This document shows, piece by piece, positions 7,823-16,888 of a stretch of 64,000 bases of DNA (within the stretch, counting starts at the first letter, position 1; every line of letters starts with the position of its first letter). The notes beneath the pieces were generated by a model, which searched no databases, was not told the origin of the DNA, and worked only from the letters and a program-made list of their open reading frames with translations. The position numbers and the translations under genes are program-made. The stretch lies in NCBI RefSeq assembly GCF_041505935.1, contig NZ_CP140110.1; one strand, written 5' to 3'. The stretch is from Fervidobacterium_A thailandense (GTDB lineage Bacteria; Thermotogota; Thermotogae; Thermotogales; Fervidobacteriaceae).

Positions 7823-10471
7823 TCACAGAACGTTGGAATATCCTTCGTTTTGCAAGCGCTGGACAATTTTCTCAACCGTCGCCCGTTCGTCAAGATTCGG
7901 ATCATCGAGTTTCATCGAGTAAAGTTCCTCAAGAATACGGTTCAGCACGGGTCCCTGCTTTAAACCGTAGGTATCGACCAAATACTTTCCCGTAACATGG
8001 TCAAGTTTTGTGGTATTTAGTGCATCGATGTACCTCAAGAGATAATCGACGCTGGCATCGTCAAGATACGCCGAAAGGTGGATGTATACGTACGGTGTTG
8101 ATTTTCCAAGAACCTTGTAGATTTCCGAGAAATGGAGTCGTTCCTCTATCATGGCCTTGAGTGGTAGTATGAGCCCTTCGGTCATTTTAAGACTCTCGAT
8201 GAACCGTTTCGGGTATCCGTACTTTTTTCGCATCTCTTCGAGTGTGTCACGATCGTAGTATTCCAAGAGTATCGTCGAGACGGCGTAGAAGTCGTTGATA
8301 TTTTGGAATCTTTCCTTAAAACGTGGGAGGTATTTGAACAAACGAGTCAGCTTTTCGTCCATGAGGGACGTGTAATAGGTCTTTGGGAAGACGTGTTTGA
8401 GAACCCCGAGTTCTGCCATCCTCCTGAAGGCTTTTATGGGTTCTTTCTCTTCGAGAATCTTCTCTATCTCCTGTCTGATTCTCGCTCCGGAGACACGCTC
8501 AAGGTAATTCTCCTCCAAGTTCTTCTTCAGAAGCTCGAGCGTGCGTTCTTCCATGCGAAAGTTGTACCTTTGCTCGAACCTGATGCCACGAATCATTCGG
8601 GTCGGGTCTTCTACGAAACTGAGGTTATGCAAAACTCTAATGATTCCGTTTTCGAGATCCTTTCGACAGTTGAAGAAATCGTATAGCGTGCCGAACTCTT
8701 GCGGGTTGAGTTTTATCGCCATCGCGTTGATGGTGAAATCCCGTCTGTAGAGGTCTTTCTTGATGGTGCTGATGTCCACCTGCGGTAACTCGCCGGGACG
8801 CTCGTAGTATTCTGTTCTTGCGGTCGCTATGTCAATTTTGTAACCGTCCTTAAAAACTATGCTCGCGGTCAGGAATTTCTCGTACGGAACAACGGTTGCG
8901 TTCAACTCACGCCCTACGTATTTGGCGAATTCTATGCCAGCTTTTTCTTCGGTACCCTCCACTACGATGTCCACATCATAATTAGGGATGTTCAGCAACA
9001 AATCCCTTACAAAGCCACCGACAACGTAAACTGACATGCGCAATTCGGATCCGTAAGTTCCGAGCAATCGTAGAAGATTCATCAAACGACTCGGTAATCG
9101 ACTTTTCATCACGTCGAGTAAGTTCTCGAAGACGGGTTCCCGAGAAATATCTTGGACGTTCGGTATGATGTTACCAGTCATCGCCCTCATTATATCCGAC
9201 CTTGTGACGATCCCGACGAGGATGTTATTTTCATCGAGTATTGGGACCCGTCCAATGTCGTTTTCGACCATAAGCTTTTTGATCTGGCTCACGGGTGTGT
9301 CTACACGGGCGGTGATGAGCTTAGAGCTCATGATCGATTTAACCGGGCGTTTACCAAGGCCATGGTGGATGGCTTTGTCCACCGACTTTTTCGTGACGAT
9401 ACCGACGAGTTTGTTGCCCTCGACAACGGGTAAACCACCGTGCCCGGTTGTCTCCATAATCTTGTTCACTTCCTCAATCGTTTCCGAGGCAAGTACGGTT
9501 CGGACAGGGGCGGACATGATATCTTTTGCGCGCAAGGCGGTATTTATGTACTTCGGTAAGAGCTTCAAAACTTTGTGAATAACCTCGTCAACCGAGGCTA
9601 AGTTGAGTGTTGCCGACGCGGCTTGATGATGGCCACCTCCGCCGAACTCGGCCATCAGACCGGCAAGATCGATGTCCGGTGACTTGGTCCGTCCGACGAT
9701 GACCACTTTCTTTCCCATCCTGACTACTACGATCAACGTCTCCGCGTTGTGGGTGTACCAGAACTTGGCCGTTATCGCGGCCAATCCCCCGACGAATTTC
9801 TCCGTTTCGGCGTAGGCGATTGTAACATTGTAACCGTTGATAGTGTGGGTTACGACGTTTTGAAGGAGGTCGTTCAAGAGCTTTTTTTGATCGATGGTGA
9901 GATCGTACCGCACGTACTCGGCAACGGTCTCAAGGTTAGCACCGTTGTCCAGAAGGTACGCAACCGCGAGGACATCTTCCACCGTTGTGCTCGGGAAGAG
10001 CAAGCTGCCGGTGTCCTCGTAAACAGCGATTGCAAGGAGAGTGGCCTCGCTTTTAGATATCCTAATCCCATTCTCTCGGAGTAAGGAAACGACTATCGAG
10101 GTTGCGGCACCAGTGGTTCTCACCAACTTGGTCACGTTTGGACGGTCGTCTTCGGGGGGACGTATGTCGGGATGATGGTCGATGATCGTTATTTTTGTAT
10201 TCTGAGTTATTCTTTCTTTCAACAGAGAACTGATCCTCTCCGTACCGTTGGTATCCACGATGATTAGCTCTTCCAGCTCCCGCTCAGACTCCCTCAGTTC
10301 ACTGTCGGTTCTATATGGAAACTCTTCCTCGTACAGGCGGAGGAATTCCTTTAAATTTTGAACCGGGGAACCCGATAGTACTATTTCAAAGTCGGGATGA
10401 AGTCTCTTCATCCCAACACAGCAAGCAAAACCATCGAAATCGGGGTTTATGTGCGTTGTTATTACCTTCAA
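7823..10471 (-). CDS. DHH phosphoesterase - tandem CBS - CCA/poly(A) nucleotidyltransferase fusion
   Basis: The 882-residue protein joins three modules. Residues about 1-305 are a DHH/DHHA1 phosphoesterase (HINPDFDGFA and IIDHHPD; GGGGHHQAASATL near the end of DHHA1). Residues about 310-430 are two CBS domains. Residues about 460-882 are a class II tRNA nucleotidyltransferase/poly(A) polymerase (VVGGFVRDLLL with the DVDIVV metal-binding Asp pair, then the ERVSGARIRQEIEKIL tail). It probably repairs or adds tRNA 3' CCA ends. Fusions like this are known in Thermotogae and some other lineages. The TTG at 10471 is chosen because GGAGG lies 6 nt before it; the open frame continues to another TTG at 10489, which would contain that RBS. 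Confidence 0.9.
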   Translation of the reverse strand: MKVITTHINPDFDGFACCVGMKRLHPDFEIVLSGSPVQNLKEFLRLYEEEFPYRTDSELRESERELEELIIVDTNGTERISSLLKERITQNTKITIIDHHPDIRPPEDDRPNVTKLVRTTGAATSIVVSLLRENGIRISKSEATLLAIAVYEDTGSLLFPSTTVEDVLAVAYLLDNGANLETVAEYVRYDLTIDQKKLLNDLLQNVVTHTINGYNVTIAYAETEKFVGGLAAITAKFWYTHNAETLIVVVRMGKKVVIVGRTKSPDIDLAGLMAEFGGGGHHQAASATLNLASVDEVIHKVLKLLPKYINTALRAKDIMSAPVRTVLASETIEEVNKIMETTGHGGLPVVEGNKLVGIVTKKSVDKAIHHGLGKRPVKSIMSSKLITARVDTPVSQIKKLMVENDIGRVPILDENNILVGIVTRSDIMRAMTGNIIPNVQDISREPVFENLLDVMKSRLPSRLMNLLRLLGTYGSELRMSVYVVGGFVRDLLLNIPNYDVDIVVEGTEEKAGIEFAKYVGRELNATVVPYEKFLTASIVFKDGYKIDIATARTEYYERPGELPQVDISTIKKDLYRRDFTINAMAIKLNPQEFGTLYDFFNCRKDLENGIIRVLHNLSFVEDPTRMIRGIRFEQRYNFRMEERTLELLKKNLEENYLERVSGARIRQEIEKILEEKEPIKAFRRMAELGVLKHVFPKTYYTSLMDEKLTRLFKYLPRFKERFQNINDFYAVSTILLEYYDRDTLEEMRKKYGYPKRFIESLKMTEGLILPLKAMIEERLHFSEIYKVLGKSTPYVYIHLSAYLDDASVDYLLRYIDALNTTKLDHVTGKYLVDTYGLKQGPVLNRILEELYSMKLDDPNLDERATVEKIVQRLQNEGYSNVL

Positions 10472-10530
10472 ACTCGCACCTCCGCGCAAAATTCACATCT
10501 GGCCTGGGTACCGATGAATTACAGCGCGCA

Positions 10531-11718
10531 TTAAATGATCTGACTTTTTCTAAGTTTGTTGATGGATCCAGTTATTATCTCGATCTCTCCATCGGATTCA
10601 ATCTTCGTGATTGCGTAGAAGATTTCAAAGTAACGCTGAAACATGTTTCGCCCGCGGCGTTCAACGACCGGTTTCCACGATCCGCAGTTGAGGTAAAATT
10701 TGAGCTCACCTTTTATTTTTAAAACGTCGAACGACGGTTTGTGGTTGTGTCCCATCACGATTCCGTTTAGTGCAGAATGCTCAAAGTCGTACGTCTTCCG
10801 TTTATCCAGATAACCGTCCATATTTTTCTTCATCCACGAAGGGTTCACAAATATCTTCATTGCCGCTTTTTTCAGGTAGTCAGTTTTGCGGAGATTTCTG
10901 ACTTTCATAACGGTACGTACGATGAACTCTCCCAGGCGTATTCCACCGGTTCTGTTCAGAAAGAGTATCGACAATTTGCTGAGCGCAGGATAGTTCTTCT
11001 TCATCCAGCTTTTTGCTTCCTCGTGCTTCATCATCTCCAAAAAATTGTCCACCCAAACCTTCATCAGGTCAACACTGGTCTCATAAAGCTGCGAGATCTT
11101 CTCGAGCCAGTCGAAGACATCGAGCACGGGACGGACGTTATCGTAATCCCGTAATACTTCCTCAGGTACGTAACTTCTCAACGACTCATCGAAGTTGACC
11201 ATCATGTATCTGGCGATAAAGTCCCCCAGAGGGGGGACGAGTTCACCGTCTACTTCCTTGAATTTGTTTATCGAGTCGAATTGGTTACCGTGCACAGCCA
11301 ATATCCCCGCTTGAGTGTTAAGGTAATACGGGACGATCTCCAGGTTCGGGAGGTACTCTTTAAGAGCCTGCTGAAGACTCCTGTTTTTCCACAGGTAATA
11401 ATCGTGGTTTCCCACAACGTACCATATTTTCCCCGGGAAGTTGGCCAGGCTCTTAAAAACTTTCGGGTGAACACTGACTATCTTGTCTATGAGCGTGCGG
11501 TCAATCAGGTCCACCGTTTCCCAAAAACCCGTGACCCCAAGTTTTCTAACCGCGTCGGATTCGAGTAGTTCCAAACCATCCCCAACAATGACGAGTTCAG
11601 GATTCTCCAGGGTGGACCAGTCCAAAACAAGGCTTTCCATTACTTCATCTTGATTGAAGTCATCCTTGCTACTACCATCACCGATGTGTGTGTCACTGAT
11701 AAAGATTACGTGTTTCAT
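10531..11718 (-). CDS. Calcineurin-like metallophosphoesterase
   Basis: A 395-residue protein of the calcineurin-like phosphoesterase superfamily. The metal-binding motifs appear in order: SDTHIGD at the N-terminus, VIVGDGLEL, VVGNHDYY, a VHGNQFD segment and GHNHKPS near the C-terminus. The ATG at 11718 places SDTHIGD at residue 9 as usual for the fold; the longer open frame to 11796 adds a segment without similarity. The large insertion between GNHD and GHNH (about 200 residues, helical) is unusual and may define its substrate. UDP-2,3-diacylglucosamine hydrolases share the motif set, but nothing here fixes the substrate. Confidence 0.82.
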   Translation of the reverse strand: MKHVIFISDTHIGDGSSKDDFNQDEVMESLVLDWSTLENPELVIVGDGLELLESDAVRKLGVTGFWETVDLIDRTLIDKIVSVHPKVFKSLANFPGKIWYVVGNHDYYLWKNRSLQQALKEYLPNLEIVPYYLNTQAGILAVHGNQFDSINKFKEVDGELVPPLGDFIARYMMVNFDESLRSYVPEEVLRDYDNVRPVLDVFDWLEKISQLYETSVDLMKVWVDNFLEMMKHEEAKSWMKKNYPALSKLSILFLNRTGGIRLGEFIVRTVMKVRNLRKTDYLKKAAMKIFVNPSWMKKNMDGYLDKRKTYDFEHSALNGIVMGHNHKPSFDVLKIKGELKFYLNCGSWKPVVERRGRNMFQRYFEIFYAITKIESDGEIEIITGSINKLRKSQII

Positions 11719-11792
11719 CACGCCACCGCCTGAAATGAGAACTTCCCAGGAAGCTTTTTCAATTAAAAAAAACAACAGTTCTGTCCTGTTCT

Positions 11793-12629
11793 TCACATTT
11801 CAAAAAGTTTCTCCGGATGAACGTAAGCAATCTTGACGTTGGGTAAATTTATCTTCTTTATCGCACGCTCGATATTTTTCACGTACCTTGAAGAAATGTG
11901 GTACAGGACAAGCGTTTTGATATCCGTTCCTTTAACGAGTTCTACCACTTCATCCAACGATGCGTGGTTGTTAAATTTTCTATCCTCCTTTTTCAAGAAA
12001 GTGCACTCGTGGAAGAGTATTTCCGTATCCATGATGTCCTCTTTCTTGAGTAGGATAGTATCCCCGGAAATCGTGAGGATTTTCTTTTCGTAAGTCTCCG
12101 TCATCTCTGCATGCCCCAGTGTCTTGACCAACCTCGCTATTTCGTTCGGTGGAAGATTTCTGTACTCTTCTTTCAACCTCTTGCGTACATCTATGACGTG
12201 GTAACCAACGGATATCTCGTTGTACGTGTGCTGTACCGGAAAGGGCTGGATGTACCGCATGAAAGAGCCAGACTGTCTCAAGAATATCTTTTCACCGGGA
12301 TTAACACTGATAAACTCCAGTTCGAACCTGAGCTCGCTATTTACGCGCCTGAGAAACTCCGCGTAAGCTTCGATACCTCTGTTTCCCTTAGGATAGTAAA
12401 CGGTCAACGGTTTCTCCCTGTCCCCCATCGCGTTGTTTCGAGTATTTATTATCGTCCACAAACCAGCTATGTGATCCACGTGGCCGTGTGTCAAGAATAT
12501 GTAGCGTATCGCGTATATCTTGTTACTCAAGCGCGTAGCCACGCCCTCACCGGCGTCAAACAGGATACGTTCGGGTGAATAGTAAATCCACGTCGAGTAC
12601 AGAGCTTTTGAAAAAGCTATGAAGTTCAA
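11793..12629 (-). CDS. rnz: Ribonuclease Z (tRNase Z)
   Basis: This metallo-beta-lactamase-fold endonuclease cuts 3' trailers from pre-tRNA. The 278-residue protein has the zinc motif HGHVDH at residues 48-53 (THGHVDHIAGLW), and later metal ligands in ISGDT and LFHECTFL. The N-terminus (FSKALYSTWIYYSPERILF) closely resembles what I recall of the Thermotoga maritima enzyme, which is a distinctive subtype that cleaves after the CCA. The proximity of a CCA transferase gene two genes downstream makes sense functionally. No long flexible exosite arm of the classical type is evident. Confidence 0.93.
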   Translation of the reverse strand: MNFIAFSKALYSTWIYYSPERILFDAGEGVATRLSNKIYAIRYIFLTHGHVDHIAGLWTIINTRNNAMGDREKPLTVYYPKGNRGIEAYAEFLRRVNSELRFELEFISVNPGEKIFLRQSGSFMRYIQPFPVQHTYNEISVGYHVIDVRKRLKEEYRNLPPNEIARLVKTLGHAEMTETYEKKILTISGDTILLKKEDIMDTEILFHECTFLKKEDRKFNNHASLDEVVELVKGTDIKTLVLYHISSRYVKNIERAIKKINLPNVKIAYVHPEKLFEM

Positions 12630-12676
12630 AAGACCACGCTCCTTACCGCTTATGTTAAGTTCTCAACTTTTGCGAT

Positions 12677-13129
12677 TCATTTCTCAGATGGCAAAACCTC
12701 AACTTTTATCTTACCGGAAACACCACCGGGAAGTTTAACGGCAACATCGTACAAACCCGTAGATTTTATAGGATTGTCGAGCACAATCCACTTTTTGTCA
12801 ACCTGTTTACCGGTAACTTTCGATATTTCTTCGGCGATGTTGTTTGCCGTAAGAGAACCGAAGAGCTTCCCACTTTCACCGGCTTTCGCGTGTATTTTGA
12901 AGACGTGTCTTTGAAGTTCGGAGAGTAACTGCTCGCTCTCCTTTCGCTGCTCTTCCAACCGTTTACGTTCGAGCTCCTTTTCCTCCTGGAGTTTTTTCAG
13001 TACCTCTTCTGTGGCCTCTTTGGCAAGACCACGTGGTATGAGAAAGTTCCGCGCGTAACCATCGGAAACGTTTATAACTTCTCCCTTCCGACCAAGTTTT
13101 GGAACATCTTGCACGAGAACAACTTTCAT
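12677..13129 (-). CDS. rplI: 50S ribosomal protein L9
   Basis: A 150-residue L9 protein of the large ribosomal subunit that binds 23S rRNA domain V. It has the signature N-terminal domain (VQDVPKLGRKGEVINVSDG, then ARNFLIPRGLA), the long connecting charged helix (about residues 45-75), and the C-terminal rRNA-binding domain (AGESGKLFGSLT). The length is normal. It lies in the minus-strand housekeeping run, not beside rpsF/rpsR as in many bacteria. Confidence 0.97.
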   Translation of the reverse strand: MKVVLVQDVPKLGRKGEVINVSDGYARNFLIPRGLAKEATEEVLKKLQEEKELERKRLEEQRKESEQLLSELQRHVFKIHAKAGESGKLFGSLTANNIAEEISKVTGKQVDKKWIVLDNPIKSTGLYDVAVKLPGGVSGKIKVEVLPSEK

Positions 13130-13174
13130 CCTCTTTCCTCCTTTTCCTCCTTCCAGTTCTCAGGATTCGCCAAT

Positions 13175-13960
13175 TTAACTCAGTCTTTCCACAAGCAGAT
13201 ACCTGTCTTTCCCAGCAAGATCCTTTAACACTGTGCCACCGGTCATTCTCTTCAGTTCCTCACCTTGGTCCTCACCTATTTCCATGAGCACAATCTTCCC
13301 GGTCACGTCGTACCTTCGGAAGAACTCGCGGTAAAAATCAAGACCATCAACTCCGCCAAAGAGTGCACACTCCGGCTCGTAGAGTAACTCTTTTTGAAGT
13401 GGAGTTCCGCACTTTACGTACGGTGGATTTGAGACGATCAGCTGAATCTCTGCGTACCGTTCCTTGAAAGGTTCCAAGAATTTGCCAAGCCGCAACTCTA
13501 TCTTATCCTCAACACCGTAGGTCTTGGCGTTTTTGAGCGTTACTTCAAGAGGCTTTCTCTCCACATCCGTTCCCAAAACCGTGACACCAGTTTCGAGTGC
13601 AAGCGTTACGGCGATGACACCACTGCCAACACCAATATCCGCCACAAGCTTAATCTGCTTGCGTTTGATGATGTCTACCGCAATTTCCACAAGTCCTTCC
13701 GTTTCCCAACGGGGGATTAGCACACCTTCCTCAACTTTGAACGTCCTCCCGTAGAATTCCACACTGCCGAGTATATACTGTAACGGATAACCTTCAAGCC
13801 TCAAATCGAGTAAACCCAAAACCTCGTCTGGGCACTCCGTTTCCGGATGGGCTATCAAGTATTCCTTTGACTTCCCAGTTAAGTGACTCGCGATCAGGAT
13901 TATCTCCCGCTCGCTCAGGCCACATGCTTTGTATTGCGAAATGAGATCGTAGAGTTTCAA
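13175..13960 (-). CDS. prmC: Release factor glutamine methyltransferase
   Basis: This SAM-dependent methyltransferase modifies the GGQ glutamine of peptide release factors. The 261-residue protein has an N-terminal helical domain and then the methyltransferase core with motif I VADIGVGSGVIAV and the catalytic NPPY motif (IVSNPPYVKCG). PrmC-specific context (LIPRWETEGLVE before motif I) is present; the more common form is PRPETE. prfA is not adjacent here. The gap to rplI is 45 nt. Confidence 0.93.
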   Translation of the reverse strand: MKLYDLISQYKACGLSEREIILIASHLTGKSKEYLIAHPETECPDEVLGLLDLRLEGYPLQYILGSVEFYGRTFKVEEGVLIPRWETEGLVEIAVDIIKRKQIKLVADIGVGSGVIAVTLALETGVTVLGTDVERKPLEVTLKNAKTYGVEDKIELRLGKFLEPFKERYAEIQLIVSNPPYVKCGTPLQKELLYEPECALFGGVDGLDFYREFFRRYDVTGKIVLMEIGEDQGEELKRMTGGTVLKDLAGKDRYLLVERLS

Positions 13961-13986
13961 GAAAGAACCGCTCCCGGACGGTAAGA

Positions 13987-14295
13987 TTAGATTCCGAGCT
14001 GCTTGCGTATGATGGGGTCTATCCTATCCGGAGTCCATGGTGGATCAAAGGTCAGTTCCACTTCAACGTTGCCCACACCATTTATCGAGCGAATTTTCAT
14101 CTCCGCATCGGCCAGTATACTCCCGGCCAGCGGGCACATCGGCGTTGTCATTGTCATCAAAACCTTGACGTTGTTTTGATCATCCACTTGAATATCGTAT
14201 ACCAAGCCCAGTGTGACAACGTCAAGTCCTATCTCCCAGTCGATAACCTCTTTGAGTTTGTTCCAAACAGCCGTCTTCAATTCTTCCTTCGTCAT
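13987..14295 (-). CDS. MIP18/DUF59-family metal-sulfur assembly protein
   Basis: A 102-residue single-domain DUF59 (MIP18/SufT-like) protein. The family signature is visible: DPE-like N-terminal region here as DWEIGLDVVTLGLVYDI, then TMTTPMCPLAGSI with its conserved Cys, and the closing VELTFDPPWTPDRI. Members of the family help assemble or deliver Fe-S clusters. It lies 4 nt downstream of glmM and 26 nt before prmC in the same run, without other Suf genes, so it is annotated by family only. Confidence 0.88.
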   Translation of the reverse strand: MTKEELKTAVWNKLKEVIDWEIGLDVVTLGLVYDIQVDDQNNVKVLMTMTTPMCPLAGSILADAEMKIRSINGVGNVEVELTFDPPWTPDRIDPIIRKQLGI

Positions 14296-14299
14296 ATCC

Positions 14300-15622
14300 T
14301 TACTCTCCCTTCTTGGAACTATCCTCGTAACTTTTCGATAGCTTCTCTATTGCACCAGCTATTTCGTACGCGACGGTGGAAATGTACTGCTCATCCGGTC
14401 CCTGAACAAATACCCTTATGAGCGGTTCGGTACCTGAAGGTCTCACCACGATGTCCACGTCATCTCTTTTGAACTTCTCAACGAGTTCCTTAACTTCCTC
14501 ATGTTCCACAAGGAGTTTGTACCTCGTTTGGACGTTCAACATTATCTGAGGATACTCGGGTACTTCGTCCGCGAGCTCTCCCAAGCTCTTACCAGTTTTC
14601 ACCATCACGCGGACAGTCTCGAGGGCCGTTATAAGACCGTCACCCGTTGTTGAACGATCCAGGAATATCACGTGCCCGCTTCCTTCACCGCCGAGAACAC
14701 CACCGATTTGCATCATCCGCTCGAGAACGTAACGGTCACCGACCTTCGTACGTTCGAGTCTGATCCCGTTTTGCTTCAAAAACACTTCAAGCCCCTTATT
14801 GGTTAGAACCGTCCCAACCACCACGTCGTTTTTCAACCGTCCCTCAGCTTTCATGAACTTTCCGCAGATACCCAAAATTCTGTCACCGTTAACAACTCGC
14901 TTATGTTCATCGATCAGAATGCACCTGTCGGCATCTCCGTCGTGGAGTATTGCAAGATGATGACTTGTCATCTTTGCCATCGCAACTTCAGGATTAGTGG
15001 AGCCACAGTTAACGTTGATGTTATACCCATCTGGCGTGTTGTTGATTACTTCCACTTTCGCTCCGAGTTTGGTGAGCACGTAAGCAGTCGTTTCCAAAGC
15101 AGCCCCGTTTCCAGGATCAACTAAGACCTTCAGACCAGCCAGATCCAAGTCCTGGAACTGCTGGAGCACGTAGTTTACGTACTCCTCAAAGGCCAATTTG
15201 TAGTCGATCACGCAACCGACTTCATTGTACGGTGCGTGGTATACATCCTCCTTCATCCTTTTCTCAAGCATTTCTTCAACGTCGTCTGGCAGTTTATAAC
15301 CCCGGGATATGACCTTCAAACCGTTGAATTCCGGAGGATTGTGGGAAGCTGAGATCATTATACCAACGGCATCCTCAAGCTTCGTTAGGATAGCCAACGC
15401 AGGGGTTGGTAAGACACCACATCTGTAAACGGTTGCACCCGCGGCGGTGGTCCCCGCTATCAGTGCCGCCTCAAACATGTCACCACTCGCCCTCGTGTCT
15501 TTGGCAATAAACACCCTCTTGTCCACGTACCTTGCGACGACGTTACCGAGTTTAAACGCTATTTCAGGTGTTAATTCCTCGTTGACAACACCCCGGATCC
15601 CGTCGGTACCAAAGAGCGACAT
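14300..15622 (-). CDS. glmM: Phosphoglucosamine mutase
   Basis: The enzyme interconverts glucosamine-6-phosphate and glucosamine-1-phosphate for UDP-GlcNAc and peptidoglycan synthesis. The 440-residue protein has the phosphoserine loop SASHNPPEFNG with catalytic Ser93, the metal loop DGDADRC, the sugar loop GGEGSGH, and the C-terminal phosphate-binding VVRPSGTEPLIRVF. GEGSGH marks GlmM rather than phosphoglucomutase or phosphomannomutase. RBS AGGAGG precedes its ATG. Confidence 0.94.
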   Translation of the reverse strand: MSLFGTDGIRGVVNEELTPEIAFKLGNVVARYVDKRVFIAKDTRASGDMFEAALIAGTTAAGATVYRCGVLPTPALAILTKLEDAVGIMISASHNPPEFNGLKVISRGYKLPDDVEEMLEKRMKEDVYHAPYNEVGCVIDYKLAFEEYVNYVLQQFQDLDLAGLKVLVDPGNGAALETTAYVLTKLGAKVEVINNTPDGYNINVNCGSTNPEVAMAKMTSHHLAILHDGDADRCILIDEHKRVVNGDRILGICGKFMKAEGRLKNDVVVGTVLTNKGLEVFLKQNGIRLERTKVGDRYVLERMMQIGGVLGGEGSGHVIFLDRSTTGDGLITALETVRVMVKTGKSLGELADEVPEYPQIMLNVQTRYKLLVEHEEVKELVEKFKRDDVDIVVRPSGTEPLIRVFVQGPDEQYISTVAYEIAGAIEKLSKSYEDSSKKGE

Positions 15623-15663
15623 CCTATCTTCCTCCTTGAGTATAATTCTTCATCAAACGCGCA

Positions 15664-16338
15664 TTAGCGGCTACCGGTGTCCCTCGGAATCAGCGACTTT
15701 ATCCACTCAACAAACGCGGGATAATTCCTGGTCTGGATGTAAACACGTCCAGGGCCGCGAAATTCGCAAACCAAACCTTCTCCACCAAAGAGCGTCGATT
15801 TTAATCCACCAAATGTTCTAACGTTCCACGTGACACTCCCATCGAATGCAACCACGTGTCCGGTGTCGATGGTTATCGTTTCTCCTGGCTCCAACTGGAG
15901 CATCTTAATCGCACCAAAGGATGAAACGGCAACGTCTCCGTATCCCTGGAGTTTGAGAAGAAAAATTCCCTCTCCAGCGAAGAAGGATTTGAATCCACCG
16001 AACGAAACGTCGAGGTCAAGTGAGGTGTCACTCGCAAGATAAGAGGTAGATTGAACGTACAACGTACCGGAGACCTGAACCACCTCGACATCACCCGGAA
16101 GTTCTGGAGCAACACCGATTTCAGCATCACCTTTTGATAGGTACTTGTTCATAAAGAACGATTCACCGCCAAGAAATGTTCTCTTCAACGCCTTCCAAAT
16201 ACCGCCGGTAGATGTCTGTATCTCTACAGGTCCCCTCATGTACACCATGGCTCCGGGTTCGGCCAAGACTTCCGCTCCAAGTGGAAGCATTATCCGTAGG
16301 ATGGCGTAACTACCCTTGTACTGAACCTCGTACTTCAT
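15664..16338 (-). CDS. AIM24/TIGR00266-family protein
   Basis: A 224-residue beta-rich protein of the AIM24-like family (TIGR00266). Seen in the sequence: GAEVLAEPGAMVYM near the N-terminus, repeated FF(A/N)GEG(L/I)-type turns (TFLGGESFFMNKYL, KSFFAGEGIFLLKL, STLFGGEGLVCEF) and PGRVYIQTRN near the end, all characteristic. No catalytic residues are recognised for this family and its biochemical role is unknown. It lies between pyrR (13 nt) and glmM (41 nt). Confidence 0.85.
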   Translation of the reverse strand: MKYEVQYKGSYAILRIMLPLGAEVLAEPGAMVYMRGPVEIQTSTGGIWKALKRTFLGGESFFMNKYLSKGDAEIGVAPELPGDVEVVQVSGTLYVQSTSYLASDTSLDLDVSFGGFKSFFAGEGIFLLKLQGYGDVAVSSFGAIKMLQLEPGETITIDTGHVVAFDGSVTWNVRTFGGLKSTLFGGEGLVCEFRGPGRVYIQTRNYPAFVEWIKSLIPRDTGSR

Positions 16339-16351
16339 TCGATATTCCTCC

Positions 16352-16888
16352 TCACATTTTCAGAATAAACACACCGTCTTCACCGTCGACTTCCTTGAGT
16401 TTAACCTTGATCAGTTCCTTCTCCTTCGAACTAGGGATATTCTTACCAACAAAATCGGGGCGTATTGGAAACTCCCGGTGTCCTCTGTCGACAAGTACCG
16501 CCAACTGGATACTTCTTGGCCTTCCCCGTGAAATTATAGCGTCCATGGCGGCTCTAACAGTACGACCGGTAAAGAGCACGTCGTCAACGAGTACCACAAT
16601 CTTGTTCGCCACGTCGAAGTTTATCAGGCTCCTGTCTTCAGATTTGTCCGTTCGTTTCTCGTCGTCCCTGAACGGGGCAACATCGAGGGCACCGACTGGA
16701 ACATCCACATTCTCAATAACTTTAATGTTGTTCCCGATGCGCTTTGCAAGGTAGTAACCGCGTGTTATTATGCCAAGAAGTACAATATCTCGAGCGCCTT
16801 TGTTGCGCTCGAGGATTTCGTGGGCAATCCTCATCAATGAACGGCGGATGTCGTCTTCTCCAAGTATTTTTACAACATCTCCCGCCAT
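16352..16888 (-). CDS. pyrR: PyrR pyrimidine regulator / uracil phosphoribosyltransferase
   Basis: PyrR binds UMP/UTP and attenuates pyr mRNA, and has uracil phosphoribosyltransferase activity. The 178-residue protein has the PRPP loop VVLVDDVLFTGRTVRAA and the LLGIITRGYYLAKRI segment typical of PyrR. The ATG at 16888 is chosen over an open extension to 16924, because AGGAG lies about 10 nt upstream and the protein then begins like other PyrR proteins. Its ATG shares one base with the TGA of the upstream envelope-protein gene (TGATG). No PyrR-binding leader or pyr operon lies in this window, so any target is elsewhere. Confidence 0.9.
   Translation of the reverse strand: MAGDVVKILGEDDIRRSLMRIAHEILERNKGARDIVLLGIITRGYYLAKRIGNNIKVIENVDVPVGALDVAPFRDDEKRTDKSEDRSLINFDVANKIVVLVDDVLFTGRTVRAAMDAIISRGRPRSIQLAVLVDRGHREFPIRPDFVGKNIPSSKEKELIKVKLKEVDGEDGVFILKM

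Noticed and set aside
15623..15663. TATACT-like -10 in the gap before glmM
   Set aside because: No -35 at the right distance and the gap is too short to be convincing; left out as a promoter.
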